IMG/VR virus record: IMGVR_UViG_3300034072_000488
Location: 1-31,198 of that record
Origin: a virus
DNA length: 31,198 nucleotides
Reading direction: 5' to 3' (one strand)
Every line of letters begins with the position of its first letter. Within the stretch, counting starts at the first letter, position 1. A model generated the notes under the pieces. It ran no database searches, was not told where the DNA came from, and worked only from the letters and a program-made list of their open reading frames with translations. A program made the translations under genes and the position numbers. Below are positions 20,847-29,380 of the stretch, piece after piece.

Positions 20847-20893
20847 GCCGTTCCCTCGCTGTGCTTCCCGCAGAGCCTACAACGTCGAATAGT

Positions 20894-21760
20894 TCAGCAG
20901 ATGCCTGCCAGAGCCATCCGGATCCCTTCACACACATCAATCTCGGGTTGCCAGAACCGGTTCATCACCGTCGGATCACCAACCCGGTGATGACAGCCAA
21001 CCGGCATGCCACCGTGATGCCGGATCTCCCCTACATAGTCCATCTCCAGCATCGCCAGATGTGCGAGCTGGTTAAAGTCGGTCCCGATCCCGGTGCACAG
21101 ATTCACCGGTTCCCGATAGTCGTGCTCAACGACCGACAGCACCGCGCTCACCACGTCACGGATGTGAATGAAGTCCCGCACCTGTGTGCCGTCTCCCCAC
21201 ACCTCAAACGGATCTTTCCGTTGGGCTGCTCGACGAATGAAACTCGGGAACGGGTAGTCCAAATCTTGGTCGGTGCCGTACCCGGAGAACGGTCTGAACA
21301 CGTAGGTGGCGACACCGGCAGCTCGAGCGTGCTGCGCCAGATACTCACCCGTGAGTTTCGCCCACCCATATGTCATGTCGGGTTCACCGATCTCCCGCAG
21401 ATCGATGTGATCCTCGCGCAACAGTCGCCAGTCGTCGCGCTGCTGCAACCGGATCGGGTAGGCAGCGGATGACGAGAAGTAGACGAGCCGTTCCTGTCCG
21501 GTGGCGACGCACCAGTTGAACATGTCAGCGTCAATTGCGAGATCGGTGGCGACCTGCAACGGTGATCGCTCAATGGTGAGTCGACCGCCGACGATCGCAG
21601 CCAGATGGATCACGAGATCGAACCGGTCGGTGTGCCATTTGCACCAGTCTCGGAAGTCCGGTCCGGACTTGATGTCGACGATCGTGATGTCGGCACCGCG
21701 CAGCTGCCGTTGGAACTCGCGTCCGACGAACCCGTCGCCACCGGTCAACAGCACCTTCAC
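20894..21760 (-). CDS. NAD-dependent nucleotide-sugar epimerase/dehydratase
   Basis: The 288-residue protein is an extended short-chain dehydrogenase. The nucleotide-binding GGDGFVG is at 7-13. The catalytic Ser-Tyr-Lys set appears as SSSAAYP and YGWAKL, and HLAAIVGG follows the second strand. GDP-L-fucose synthases and UDP-glucose epimerases share this plan. It probably makes or alters a nucleotide sugar for the two glycosyltransferases upstream. The GTG start is in a GTGA overlap with the glycosyltransferase. It is the last gene of the sugar cassette, followed by a 47-base gap before the connector. Confidence 0.85.
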   Translation of the reverse strand: MKVLLTGGDGFVGREFQRQLRGADITIVDIKSGPDFRDWCKWHTDRFDLVIHLAAIVGGRLTIERSPLQVATDLAIDADMFNWCVATGQERLVYFSSSAAYPIRLQQRDDWRLLREDHIDLREIGEPDMTYGWAKLTGEYLAQHARAAGVATYVFRPFSGYGTDQDLDYPFPSFIRRAAQRKDPFEVWGDGTQVRDFIHIRDVVSAVLSVVEHDYREPVNLCTGIGTDFNQLAHLAMLEMDYVGEIRHHGGMPVGCHHRVGDPTVMNRFWQPEIDVCEGIRMALAGIC

Positions 21761-22443
21761 GAGATCGCCTTGCTGATCTTCCGCGCGTCACCCGCGAGCC
21801 GTTCCTGCACATACAGATCGAACAGCTGCCGATCGTGCTCGTAGACGTGAGCAGCGTTCGTCGTCTTGTACGTGTCGTCCCAGTCGGCCTTCTTCGCGAT
21901 CGGATGCATGTGCTCGATGATCACACCGTGGTGGTAGCGCAGCGTCCCGAGCTCCTCCCCGAGCTCCTTCCAGAAGTTGTCCAGATACATGTGGAGCAGC
22001 TCGGGTGGTGCCATCCATCCCAATGTGCGCACGATCCGTGCGTCGAGGAATACCTGTGTGGGGAGACGGTGCATCTGCAGCAGATCGTTGCCGTACACGA
22101 TGCCACCCGGTGTCGAGCGCAACGTCTCCAACAGGAACCCGTCCCAGCCGTCGGTGCGAGGACGATGATCGTCACCCATGAACCCGAGGAACGGTGCCCG
22201 ATCCCGGAAATAGAACGCTGCACTGTTCAGAGCCTTGTTCATGGTGCCGACGTTGTCGTTGACGAACAGGGACACACCGTCACGTTCTGCGAGCTCGTGG
22301 TGCAGCTCGAGCGTCGGATCGTCGCTGTCAACGACGAACACGAGCCGTGTGCTGCCGACGCATGTGTCGTCGAACATGTCTGCGAGCTCGAAACATGCTT
22401 GCGGTCTGCCTCGAGTCGGCACCAACACGATCAACTCATCCAT
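21757..22443 (-). CDS. Glycosyltransferase (GT-A type)
   Basis: From ATG 22443 (ATGGATGA overlap) it encodes 228 residues. The start is a typical GT-A sheet and nucleotide-binding turn (ELIVLVPTRGRP), with VFVVDSDDP and FMGDDHRPRTDGW supplying acidic metal-binding residues. It ends in a charged helical tail. It would transfer a sugar from a nucleotide donor. With the epimerase and second glycosyltransferase it forms a capsid/tail or host-surface decoration set. Acceptor unknown. Confidence 0.75.
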   Translation of the reverse strand: MDELIVLVPTRGRPQACFELADMFDDTCVGSTRLVFVVDSDDPTLELHHELAERDGVSLFVNDNVGTMNKALNSAAFYFRDRAPFLGFMGDDHRPRTDGWDGFLLETLRSTPGGIVYGNDLLQMHRLPTQVFLDARIVRTLGWMAPPELLHMYLDNFWKELGEELGTLRYHHGVIIEHMHPIAKKADWDDTYKTTNAAHVYEHDRQLFDLYVQERLAGDARKISKAIS

Positions 22444-23206
22444 CGATCGGCTCCAGTCGGTCAGCGACCCGTTCGTCAAGCCACAGATGCTTCAAATGCG
22501 TCGTCTTCACACCCGAGTCGATGTGCACCGGGATGCCGAGCGCGTTGGCACGCATACAGAACGACAGATCCTCCGAGATCCACGCACCCGATGTCTGATT
22601 CCGAACCGGGGAATACCAGCTCGGACCGTACTCTTCCGCTATCTGCTGGAATACCGATTTGTGGATCAGCACGAACGCCGAGCCGGTCCCGGCACATTGG
22701 AACAGCTGATCCCGAGGGTAGTCACGCACCACCGTGTACCCGGACACCTCGGTGCCATCCGGTGCGGTGCTCTTCATCCAGTCGAACACGGTCGGTGCCG
22801 GCTGCACCAGCATCCCGCCGACACCGTCCGGTCCGACCTCGCGCATCATCCAACACAGCCCGCCAACGATCGGTGCCGTCTCCCGATCAGCCGATCCCAT
22901 CAGCCGATCAACAGCGTTCGCTTCGAATCCCATGTCGGTGTCAATCCACATGAGCCAGTCGACGTGCGCCATCTTCAAGAACTGTTGCACCGTGTCGTTG
23001 CGGGCAGCGACGATCCCGCCAGTCCCATATTTGGTGGCGAGCCACCCGCCACCGATCACCCGCTGCTTGTTCGCCACGTCATACGAGATCAACGCCATCA
23101 AAGACTGATGCCACGAATGTGCCACTTCCATGCCGTGCACGTATGCGATCGCAACCTTGTCCGGTTTGCGTTGTGGCATCGGCTTCGCTTTCCGAGAACC
23201 ACCCAT
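22436..23206 (-). CDS. Glycosyltransferase (GT-A type, DxD)
   Basis: The 256-residue protein has a GT-A-like start (KVAIAYVHGMEV), an SIIVARN-like element (GGIVAARNDTVQQFL) and the metal-binding WIDTDMGF DxD motif near residue 90. A Trp/His-rich region and a helical end follow. It is soluble, with no membrane segment, so the acceptor is likely a phage protein or cytosolic donor-linked sugar. The start overlaps the previous stop by one base (TGATG). Confidence 0.75.
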   Translation of the reverse strand: MGGSRKAKPMPQRKPDKVAIAYVHGMEVAHSWHQSLMALISYDVANKQRVIGGGWLATKYGTGGIVAARNDTVQQFLKMAHVDWLMWIDTDMGFEANAVDRLMGSADRETAPIVGGLCWMMREVGPDGVGGMLVQPAPTVFDWMKSTAPDGTEVSGYTVVRDYPRDQLFQCAGTGSAFVLIHKSVFQQIAEEYGPSWYSPVRNQTSGAWISEDLSFCMRANALGIPVHIDSGVKTTHLKHLWLDERVADRLEPIDG

Positions 23207-23445
23207 CAGTCCACGTTCTTCTTCTGTCGACCCGGACCGCGACGCACCTCACCGGGTACAGCTGTCGCCTGCTCCACCGACCGTCGACCGACCTGCGGTG
23301 AGTCGTCCAGAGCACGGAACAGATCCGGTCGGTGCAACACCATCGGATCGTTCGCCTGCCAGACGACACCTTCGGTCAGCCGGACACGCTGACCATCGGG
23401 TCCAGCGGTCACACACGTCAACGTGGCCACAACATGCTGTGCCAT
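23206..23445 (-). CDS. Small head-region protein
   Basis: The 79-residue protein starts at ATG 23445 with GGAGG eight bases upstream; the GTG at 23454 is closer to the ribosome-binding site and less likely. It has a beta-rich core (VRLTEGVVWQANDPMVL) and a basic, Arg/Gly-rich tail. Similar short proteins with a promiscuous ADDP-like turn follow capsid genes in actinophages and may decorate the capsid. Function unknown. Confidence 0.6.
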   Translation of the reverse strand: MAQHVVATLTCVTAGPDGQRVRLTEGVVWQANDPMVLHRPDLFRALDDSPQVGRRSVEQATAVPGEVRRGPGRQKKNVD

Positions 23446-23478
23446 CGTCTTCACCTCCGTTGGCAGTGTGAGAGCAGT

Positions 23479-23516
23479 GTCGGGTCCGCTGCCACTGCCC
23501 TAACAGCGGACCCGAC
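23479..23516 (-). repeat. Perfect 13-bp inverted repeat
   Basis: Arms 23479-23491 and 23504-23516 are perfectly complementary with a 12-base loop. It lies 36 bases downstream of the terminator hairpin and before the next gene. It may be a second terminator arm, an RNA-stability element or an operator. Confidence 0.6.
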
Positions 23517-23551
23517 GAATTCCTGACGGCAGAATAGCAGCAAACGCGACA

Positions 23552-23579
23552 GAGCCCGGTGGATCACTCCACCGGGCTC
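23552..23579 (-). terminator. Terminator-like hairpin after the major capsid gene
   Basis: Perfect 12-bp GC-rich arms (23552-23563 and 23568-23579) with a four-base loop start 20 bases after the capsid stop. The following sequence is only weakly T-rich, so it may also be a processing or partial terminator that sets high capsid expression apart from the downstream genes. Confidence 0.7.
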
Positions 23580-23599
23580 GATCGCAGACTTGCGTCAGA

Positions 23600-24997
23600 T
23601 CACTGGTTCTGCAGGAGACGGAACCCGAGATCGTTGACCGAGTCGTACCCGTGGCGAGCGTAGGCGAACCAGCCACGCTGACCCGACGGCAGGTTGTTGC
23701 CCGTCGCGAACAGGTGCGGGATCAGCTCGACGCTCATGCCGGCACGCTGCGCCACGAGGAAGTTGCTGAAGTCACCGACCACGAGGATGTTCGCAGCACC
23801 GGTCGTCCCGGTGAACTCCGGAGCGTAGTCGGTGGTCCGGATCGGACGACCGAACAGGGTGCCGATCCCGCCAGCAGCGAGATCCACCGTGTAGTACGCC
23901 GAGTCGGCACCAGCGGAGAACGCACGAATCTCGTTCTCCACGTCGGTGTTCATGATCCACGTCGCGCTCGAGCGGTACCGCTCCGGCAGGCTCTTCCACA
24001 CCTTGAGCAGATCGGCTCCGGTGAACGTGCCATCGGTGGTCACCACGACCTCGACGTTCGTGTTCGCGTCGAGAGCGGTGAAGATACCGGTGGGCTGGCT
24101 GGAGCCGGTGCCGTTGATGGTGCCGTTGGCCACGAGATCGATGTAGCCAGCGTCGAGCAGTCGACGCATCTCAGCAGCGAACGCAGGGTAGTCCTGCCCG
24201 ACCTCGATCGAGTAGGGGATGAACCCGCGAGCGGTGTACACCGGGACCGACGGCTGCGCGAGGGTCGGAGCGTCATCGCTGACCTCGGTGCCCTCACCGT
24301 CGTAGCTCCAGCTGACACCAGCCGAGGAAACACCCTTCCACTCGTCGGTGGTGATGGTGACGACCCGAGCCAGATCCAGCACCGGAGCAGCACCCGCACC
24401 CGACGTGAGGATGATCGACGGGTCGATCAGCACCGGGATGCCGAAACCGCCAGCGGTGTCGGTGCCCTCGCTCATGGCGCGGTACTCGTTGAGCGCACGA
24501 GCCTCTTCGGCGGTGAACGCCGGAGCGGACTGGGTGACACCCTTCATGAACGCGCTGCGGTACGCCTCGGACTCGGTGAGCACCATGCGCTTCGCGATGA
24601 CACCACCGTCGGTGAGAGCGTTGCGGGTGCGGAGCAGAGCCTCCACGTGGTCACCGTTGCGGGCAGCGAGATGCTTGCCGTCACGATCGAGGATCGCGAG
24701 CGCAGCGTCGCGCAGCTCCTGACGACCGGCGCGAGCCACGTCGATGTCGGTGGCGGTGCGCTTCATCACCTGCGGAGCGTCAACGCCGGACGCACGCTCG
24801 ACGACAGCCTCACGAGCTGCAGCGACGCGAGCCTCGCGAGCCTCGAGCTGGTCGAACTCGGCCTTGCGGGCCTCGTGCTCGGTGAGAGCAGCGTCGAGCT
24901 CGAGGTTCTCGTCCTCGGTGATGTCGACCTTGTCGGACAGCTCGACGATGCGGGAGCGCAGCTCCTCGAGCTGCTTGCGGATCTCTTCCTTCTTCAT
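23600..24997 (-). CDS. Major capsid protein (HK97 fold) with N-terminal scaffold domain
   Basis: From ATG 24997 the product has 465 residues. Residues 1-65 are a highly charged coiled coil (RKQLEELRSRIVELSDKV), and up to about residue 165 it forms the delta/scaffold domain that the protease removes. The shell part starts at about residue 170 (YRAMSEGTDTAGGFGIPVLI), and includes a P-domain-like helix and ends with GYDSVNDLGFRLLQ. GGAG six bases upstream and the one-base gap to the protease stop fix the start. A longer in-frame extension overlaps the protease gene and is rejected. Confidence 0.9.
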   Translation of the reverse strand: MKKEEIRKQLEELRSRIVELSDKVDITEDENLELDAALTEHEARKAEFDQLEAREARVAAAREAVVERASGVDAPQVMKRTATDIDVARAGRQELRDAALAILDRDGKHLAARNGDHVEALLRTRNALTDGGVIAKRMVLTESEAYRSAFMKGVTQSAPAFTAEEARALNEYRAMSEGTDTAGGFGIPVLIDPSIILTSGAGAAPVLDLARVVTITTDEWKGVSSAGVSWSYDGEGTEVSDDAPTLAQPSVPVYTARGFIPYSIEVGQDYPAFAAEMRRLLDAGYIDLVANGTINGTGSSQPTGIFTALDANTNVEVVVTTDGTFTGADLLKVWKSLPERYRSSATWIMNTDVENEIRAFSAGADSAYYTVDLAAGGIGTLFGRPIRTTDYAPEFTGTTGAANILVVGDFSNFLVAQRAGMSVELIPHLFATGNNLPSGQRGWFAYARHGYDSVNDLGFRLLQNQ

Positions 24998-24998
24998 G

Positions 24999-26453
24999 TC
25001 ATTCTCCGATTCCTGCGAGCCACATTCGTGCTCGCCTCTGTGATCTGCTGGGGAGTGACAGGTGGCGTGCTGCCGGGCTGTCGTCGCTCTCAGAGTGGAT
25101 CGGGTCCGGGTCCGAGAGAAGTTCTGTTTCGGTGAGCGACTCAACGTCGGTACCTGCCGCGAGTATACGCGCAATTTCTGTCCGAACTTCTGCATCCTGC
25201 AGAGCGCACAGAGCTGCACGACTTCGCACACCGACGCTGGTCTGTTCGTAGGCAGGAAACACGACAGGACCGACCTCGAACAGCTCAACTTCGGAGATGG
25301 TGCGTTCTTCCATGCCGTCGTTGCCTCGACCCCACGTCTCATTGACGATGCGGAACCGGAAACTCATGCCGGTGATGCCACCGTCACGGATCGCGTCACG
25401 GACCGGTTGCACCAGCCAGTTGTCCGACAGACGTGCCTTGACGCGCAGCCCGTGATCGTCCTCGGTGAGTGACGTGATCCTGCCGAGCGGGATGCTGCCG
25501 ATCAGCGGGTGGGTGCCGTGGTCGAATTGCAGCACCGGCATGCGGATGCCGAGGGTGCGTCGGAACGCTCCGGGCGCGATCCGTTCCCGGTAGGTGCCGA
25601 ACATGTCCTCAATGTCGGTCCACTGGTTGAACACTGCGCCATACCCGTCGAGCGTCAGTCCGTCACTGTTCTGCTCGACAGCAAAGTCGAGCTGCCGAAC
25701 CACGTTGTCCTTGTCACGGACGATCGTTGCCGTCATCGCTGCACCTCGTTCTGCCTTGATCTGTTCTGCTTTGCGTTCGAACCAGCTGCGGGCAGGATCG
25801 GGATCGAGCGGGTTGATTCCCCAAAGATAATGTGCGACGGCACCGGCACCGGGCCAATCGTCGTTATCGGCATCACTGTTCTGAGCAGCGTCAAGGTCGA
25901 CAGCGTGACGAGCTGCCCACGCGTTCGCTCGGATCACTTTGTCCTCTGTGATGTCGCCTGCTGCCATCGCTCGAGCCTCACGGATCGTTGAGTCTGCGAG
26001 CCCGTCGCCACCGAACCCGTCGTTGCGCAGCTCGAGTCCACGTGCTGCTGCGTCCCGAATGTAGACAGGCATCTCAAGATCGACCTGTCGTGCTTCGCTG
26101 CGATCAGCGGATGCTGCCTGCCAGCGATCGCAGTAGTAGTCGCCTCGGACGTGCTCTTCCCACAGCTCGCAGAATGCCAGCCGGTTCTCGTCGAGGATGT
26201 CCTCGTTGTAGAACACACAGTTACCGCACGCTCGTCCCTCAGGAACGTCATCGTCGAGAGCGGGACGGTATGCGTCAGGCAAATCACGAACCGCGCGCTC
26301 TCCGCCGACCGGGATGCCTTCCTCGAGGGACAGCGCAACCATCTGATCGATCGCGTCCTGTTTCGTGGCGTGGCATCCCATCACTTCACCGTCCTGTTTC
26401 ACGGTTGCCCAGCCGGAGCAGTCCGGGTTGTCATCCTCGATGAAGTACGGCAT
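24999..26453 (-). CDS. Prohead protease with N-terminal Cys-rich extension
   Basis: The 484-residue protein has three parts. Residues 1-45 (DDNPDCSGWATVKQDG) and a Cys-rich stretch C76-C79 ... C95 ... C108 form an extension; 150-235 is a helical segment (WAARHAVDLDAAQ) often found in actinophage head proteins. From residue 240 on it is an HK97-type prohead protease, with H in LQFDHGTH and S in GITGMSFRF as likely catalytic residues. The ATG at 25736 (GAGG seven bases upstream) could give a separate short protease of 245 residues. The start overlaps the portal stop by one base (TGATG). Confidence 0.8.
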   Translation of the reverse strand: MPYFIEDDNPDCSGWATVKQDGEVMGCHATKQDAIDQMVALSLEEGIPVGGERAVRDLPDAYRPALDDDVPEGRACGNCVFYNEDILDENRLAFCELWEEHVRGDYYCDRWQAASADRSEARQVDLEMPVYIRDAAARGLELRNDGFGGDGLADSTIREARAMAAGDITEDKVIRANAWAARHAVDLDAAQNSDADNDDWPGAGAVAHYLWGINPLDPDPARSWFERKAEQIKAERGAAMTATIVRDKDNVVRQLDFAVEQNSDGLTLDGYGAVFNQWTDIEDMFGTYRERIAPGAFRRTLGIRMPVLQFDHGTHPLIGSIPLGRITSLTEDDHGLRVKARLSDNWLVQPVRDAIRDGGITGMSFRFRIVNETWGRGNDGMEERTISEVELFEVGPVVFPAYEQTSVGVRSRAALCALQDAEVRTEIARILAAGTDVESLTETELLSDPDPIHSESDDSPAARHLSLPSRSQRRARMWLAGIGE

Positions 26454-27742
26454 CAGACCGACACCTCTGCGACAGGCTGCAGCTGCACCGACAGATTCCC
26501 GGTGTGACGTAGCAGAGACATGTCACCAGTCGTCACAGCATCCACCACCGATGTCGGATCGAACCCGCCGTCCACGAGCTGACGCATCGTGGTCGCATCC
26601 TTCGCCCGAATGTCAGCCGAGTCCAACACGTCCTCCTGCAGGAACGGCACATCAGAGTCGTCGTACCACAGTCGAGCAGTCGAGTCCGGTGACATGAGCA
26701 GCTGTCCGAGCGCACCGGCTGCAGCCCGCCACAACGGTCGGATCGTGCCGTCAGCGAACCTGCGTCGGGCAGCGTTGTAGTTCCCTGCGTTCAGAGCCGA
26801 ACCCTGCAAGCCTTCCGAAATGCCGAGGAACGATGCTGGGACACCGGCTGCTGCAGCGATCCGAGTCTCCCCGGCACCCTGCACCGCTTTGAGATTCAGC
26901 TGATCGAAGTTCGCGCCGACAACTTTCACGTCGGCACCGCCACCGAGATACAAAGTTTTGAATGCCCGATCCACACCACGGTGCCCGGCTTCCATCCGCT
27001 GCTTGAACGTCTCGAACGCTTCCTTCGTCACCGATGGATCAAACGACACGACAAGATTCGGTGTCGCAGCGTTCCGCATGAACGAATGCTTGTAGGTGGA
27101 CAGCTCGTCGTCGGCGGTCACGTCGGACAGCACGGTGGTGAGCCATGTGCGACCTCGAAACGCGTGCTTCGGATCGGGCAGAGGCTTGAAATGGCACACC
27201 TCGTCCGGAGTGAACATCGTGAGCTCTTCACCGAGCTCGTCGATCACCGCGTACCCGATCAGCTCGGACCCGTACCGTCGACCGGTGTCCTCTGCGTTCA
27301 CGCTGCCCGTCAGAATGTGGACACGGTCCGGATCGAGCCGGACCAGTTCCTGCCCGGTGCGAGTGTCCCGCCGAACCCAGTAGCTGTTGCCGTACAGATC
27401 TGCGTCGACCAGCATGCGGGACAGCAGATCGCCCGTTGTCGCGTTCGTCCACGGACGCTCGAGCAGTGCGAGCGACGCGTCACCAAACATGCGTCCCGGT
27501 CTGCCACCGCTGAACGGTTGCCACAGGAACCGAACCTCGGAGAACACGAGCATGCGAGCGTGGATCGCTGCAGCGACGATCGGGTTCCGCTGGCCTTGCA
27601 GAGCGGTGAGCTCCTCGACCGACGCGGTCGGAGCGATGTAACGGTGACCTGCGAATGCGAACTCGTCGAACAGTCTCAGATAGTCGTTCCAAGACAGTCC
27701 CGAGTTCCGCACCTCGCTACTGAACAGATTCGCCAATGCCAT
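26453..27742 (-). CDS. Portal protein (HK97 family)
   Basis: From ATG 27742 (GGAG seven bases upstream) the product has 429 residues. It shows the portal pattern: NPIVAAAIHARMLVFSEVRF near the N-terminus, LVRLDPDRV, a helical stem (ETFKQRMEAGHRGVDRAFKTL), and ASFLGISEGLQGS then NYNAARRRFADGTIRPLW. The dodecameric portal is the DNA gate and packaging motor base. It overlaps the small membrane protein gene by 26 bases. A longer in-frame start (27778) is less likely. Confidence 0.88.
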   Translation of the reverse strand: MALANLFSSEVRNSGLSWNDYLRLFDEFAFAGHRYIAPTASVEELTALQGQRNPIVAAAIHARMLVFSEVRFLWQPFSGGRPGRMFGDASLALLERPWTNATTGDLLSRMLVDADLYGNSYWVRRDTRTGQELVRLDPDRVHILTGSVNAEDTGRRYGSELIGYAVIDELGEELTMFTPDEVCHFKPLPDPKHAFRGRTWLTTVLSDVTADDELSTYKHSFMRNAATPNLVVSFDPSVTKEAFETFKQRMEAGHRGVDRAFKTLYLGGGADVKVVGANFDQLNLKAVQGAGETRIAAAAGVPASFLGISEGLQGSALNAGNYNAARRRFADGTIRPLWRAAAGALGQLLMSPDSTARLWYDDSDVPFLQEDVLDSADIRAKDATTMRQLVDGGFDPTSVVDAVTTGDMSLLRHTGNLSVQLQPVAEVSV

Positions 27743-27908
27743 CGCCACGCTCCAGAGCAACACCGAACAGCACCGCACTAACTCCAGCCACGATGAAACC
27801 TGCAGCCACGTTCGCTAGTCCAGCACCTATGGATGCCGAGACTATCCCACATACCTGCAAAGTAACCGCAACCACCGACCGCAGCCGGCTCAGTCGAACA
27901 TTGCCCAT
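27717..27908 (-). CDS. Small two-helix membrane protein
   Basis: The 63-residue protein has two hydrophobic helices (VVAVTLQVCGIVSASIG and ANVAAGFIVAGVSAVLFGVA) joined by a short turn. Small membrane proteins of unknown role are frequent between terminase and portal genes in actinophages. Its ATG lies inside the last codons of the large terminase (19-base overlap) and has GGAG upstream. Confidence 0.65.
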   Translation of the reverse strand: MGNVRLSRLRSVVAVTLQVCGIVSASIGAGLANVAAGFIVAGVSAVLFGVALERGDGIGESVQ

Positions 27909-29380
27909 AGCTCACTCACTCCTTCCGACACTGGCGGTCGGCTCGCACGATCCAACGCCATGACGAGCCCGATCGCTGCGTCAATCTTTCGTTTCGCTTT
28001 CCCTTTGGACAGTCGCCAACCCTCGTTCGTTTGCCGTGGCGCGGCAGACAACACTTGATCGGAGAACACTGGCGACCCGGCGTGCACAAGGTTCCCTGCA
28101 CAGATGATCTCGTAGGCACGCTGGCAGGCTGGCACCATGCGTTGCGAGGACTGCGGGAACTCGACCATCGGCAACCCTTCGTCAGCCAACGCCTGCGCCG
28201 ACCGCTCGAAGAACGCCGGGTCGTAACACATCTCGACACAGTCGAACCGTTGGTGCAGCTCACGGATGTGGTTCTCGACCGCTGCGACATCGATCATGTT
28301 GCCGTCGGGGAGCCAGATCTTTGCGTCAGCGACGAACTTGCCTTCCTCGTCTTTCTGGACAGCGACCACAGCGATCGAGTCGTGCTTCAACGCCATGTCG
28401 ATCCCGACCCATGTCGGTTCGTGAGGGATCAGCTCGACAGCCGGGTCTGCACACGAATCCCACGCGCCGACCGGGAGCCACGACTCGGTTGTGCGAGTCC
28501 ACTGGTTCAACCGGTACCTGCGGAACGCCAACTCTTGTGTCTGGCGGGCTGCGACCTCGAGATCCTCACGGTCCAACAATCCTTCGGACAGGTTCGGGTT
28601 CGCAGCCTGCCAGCCAGCCGGATCATCCACCGTCACATCGTCGTCCGCTGCCCACCAGTAGAACCCGAACGTCGGATCGTCATGCTCACCGGACGCTACC
28701 CGCTGCCCATACTGGAACAGCTCGCCACACAACGAATCCAGATCGTGGCCAGCAGTCGTGATACCGACCACGAGCGGATCAACCCGGGCACCCGAGCCGA
28801 GCGTCAACGCATCCCACAGATCATGGTTCGGTTGCACATGCACCTCGTCGAAAATGACGAGCGACGGGTTCAAGCCTTGCTGCAGTCGTGCGTCAGCGGA
28901 CAACACACGGAACACAGACCCGGTCGGCAAATACTCGATCGCATCCCGATACACACGGCACAGCTCGAGCAGCTCCGGAGCGTTCTGCACCTGCCACTTC
29001 GCCTCACCGAACACGATGCGAGCCTGCTGCCGGTCACCCGCAGCAGCATAAATCTCTGCCTGCTCCAACGACTCCGTCAAATGGTACAACGCCAACGCAG
29101 AACCGAGCAGCGACTTCCCGTTCTTCCGGGCCAAACCGATCAACGCACGCCGATACCTGCGTCGACCATCCGCACGACGCTCCAACAACGCGTCCAACAG
29201 CCACCGCTGCCAGTCAGTGAACGTCAACGGTGCACCAGCGTTCGGACCCTTCGCCACATGCAGCAGCGACTCCGCATAGTCAGCGACGAACCCGCCATCG
29301 GTCACATCGGTGACAGGCTCGGTCGCCCACTTCGGGAGCCACAGATCAGCTCGCACCTTCACGTCGCTCACGGCGGGCAC
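27890..29380 (-). CDS. terL: Large terminase subunit (TerL)
   Basis: The 496-residue protein has an N-terminal ATPase, with the Walker A-like GLARKNGKSLL near 84 and Walker B LVIFDE near 181, and the coupling ITTAG motif. The C-terminal RNase H-like nuclease has an Asp in GIDMALKHDS and one in DAAIGLVMAL. It cuts concatemers and drives DNA into the prohead through the portal. It follows the small terminase in the usual order. The GTG at 29380 follows GGAGGAGG; a GTG three codons downstream is possible. Confidence 0.92.
   Translation of the reverse strand: MPAVSDVKVRADLWLPKWATEPVTDVTDGGFVADYAESLLHVAKGPNAGAPLTFTDWQRWLLDALLERRADGRRRYRRALIGLARKNGKSLLGSALALYHLTESLEQAEIYAAAGDRQQARIVFGEAKWQVQNAPELLELCRVYRDAIEYLPTGSVFRVLSADARLQQGLNPSLVIFDEVHVQPNHDLWDALTLGSGARVDPLVVGITTAGHDLDSLCGELFQYGQRVASGEHDDPTFGFYWWAADDDVTVDDPAGWQAANPNLSEGLLDREDLEVAARQTQELAFRRYRLNQWTRTTESWLPVGAWDSCADPAVELIPHEPTWVGIDMALKHDSIAVVAVQKDEEGKFVADAKIWLPDGNMIDVAAVENHIRELHQRFDCVEMCYDPAFFERSAQALADEGLPMVEFPQSSQRMVPACQRAYEIICAGNLVHAGSPVFSDQVLSAAPRQTNEGWRLSKGKAKRKIDAAIGLVMALDRASRPPVSEGVSELWAMFD

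Noticed and set aside
23530-23550. Possible -10 element (TATTCT) after the capsid terminator
   Set aside because: It fits a loose actinobacterial -10 pattern but has no -35 at the right distance, so it is not listed as a promoter.
23651-25135. A 494-codon plus-strand ORF opposite the capsid gene
   Set aside because: It mirrors the reading frame of the major capsid protein, has no ribosome-binding site in context, and its composition is that of an antisense frame in G+C-rich DNA.
24998-25342. N-terminal extension of the major capsid protein by 115 residues
   Set aside because: The extension overlaps the protease gene in another frame, and a good ribosome-binding site lies before the ATG at 24997 one base after the protease stop.
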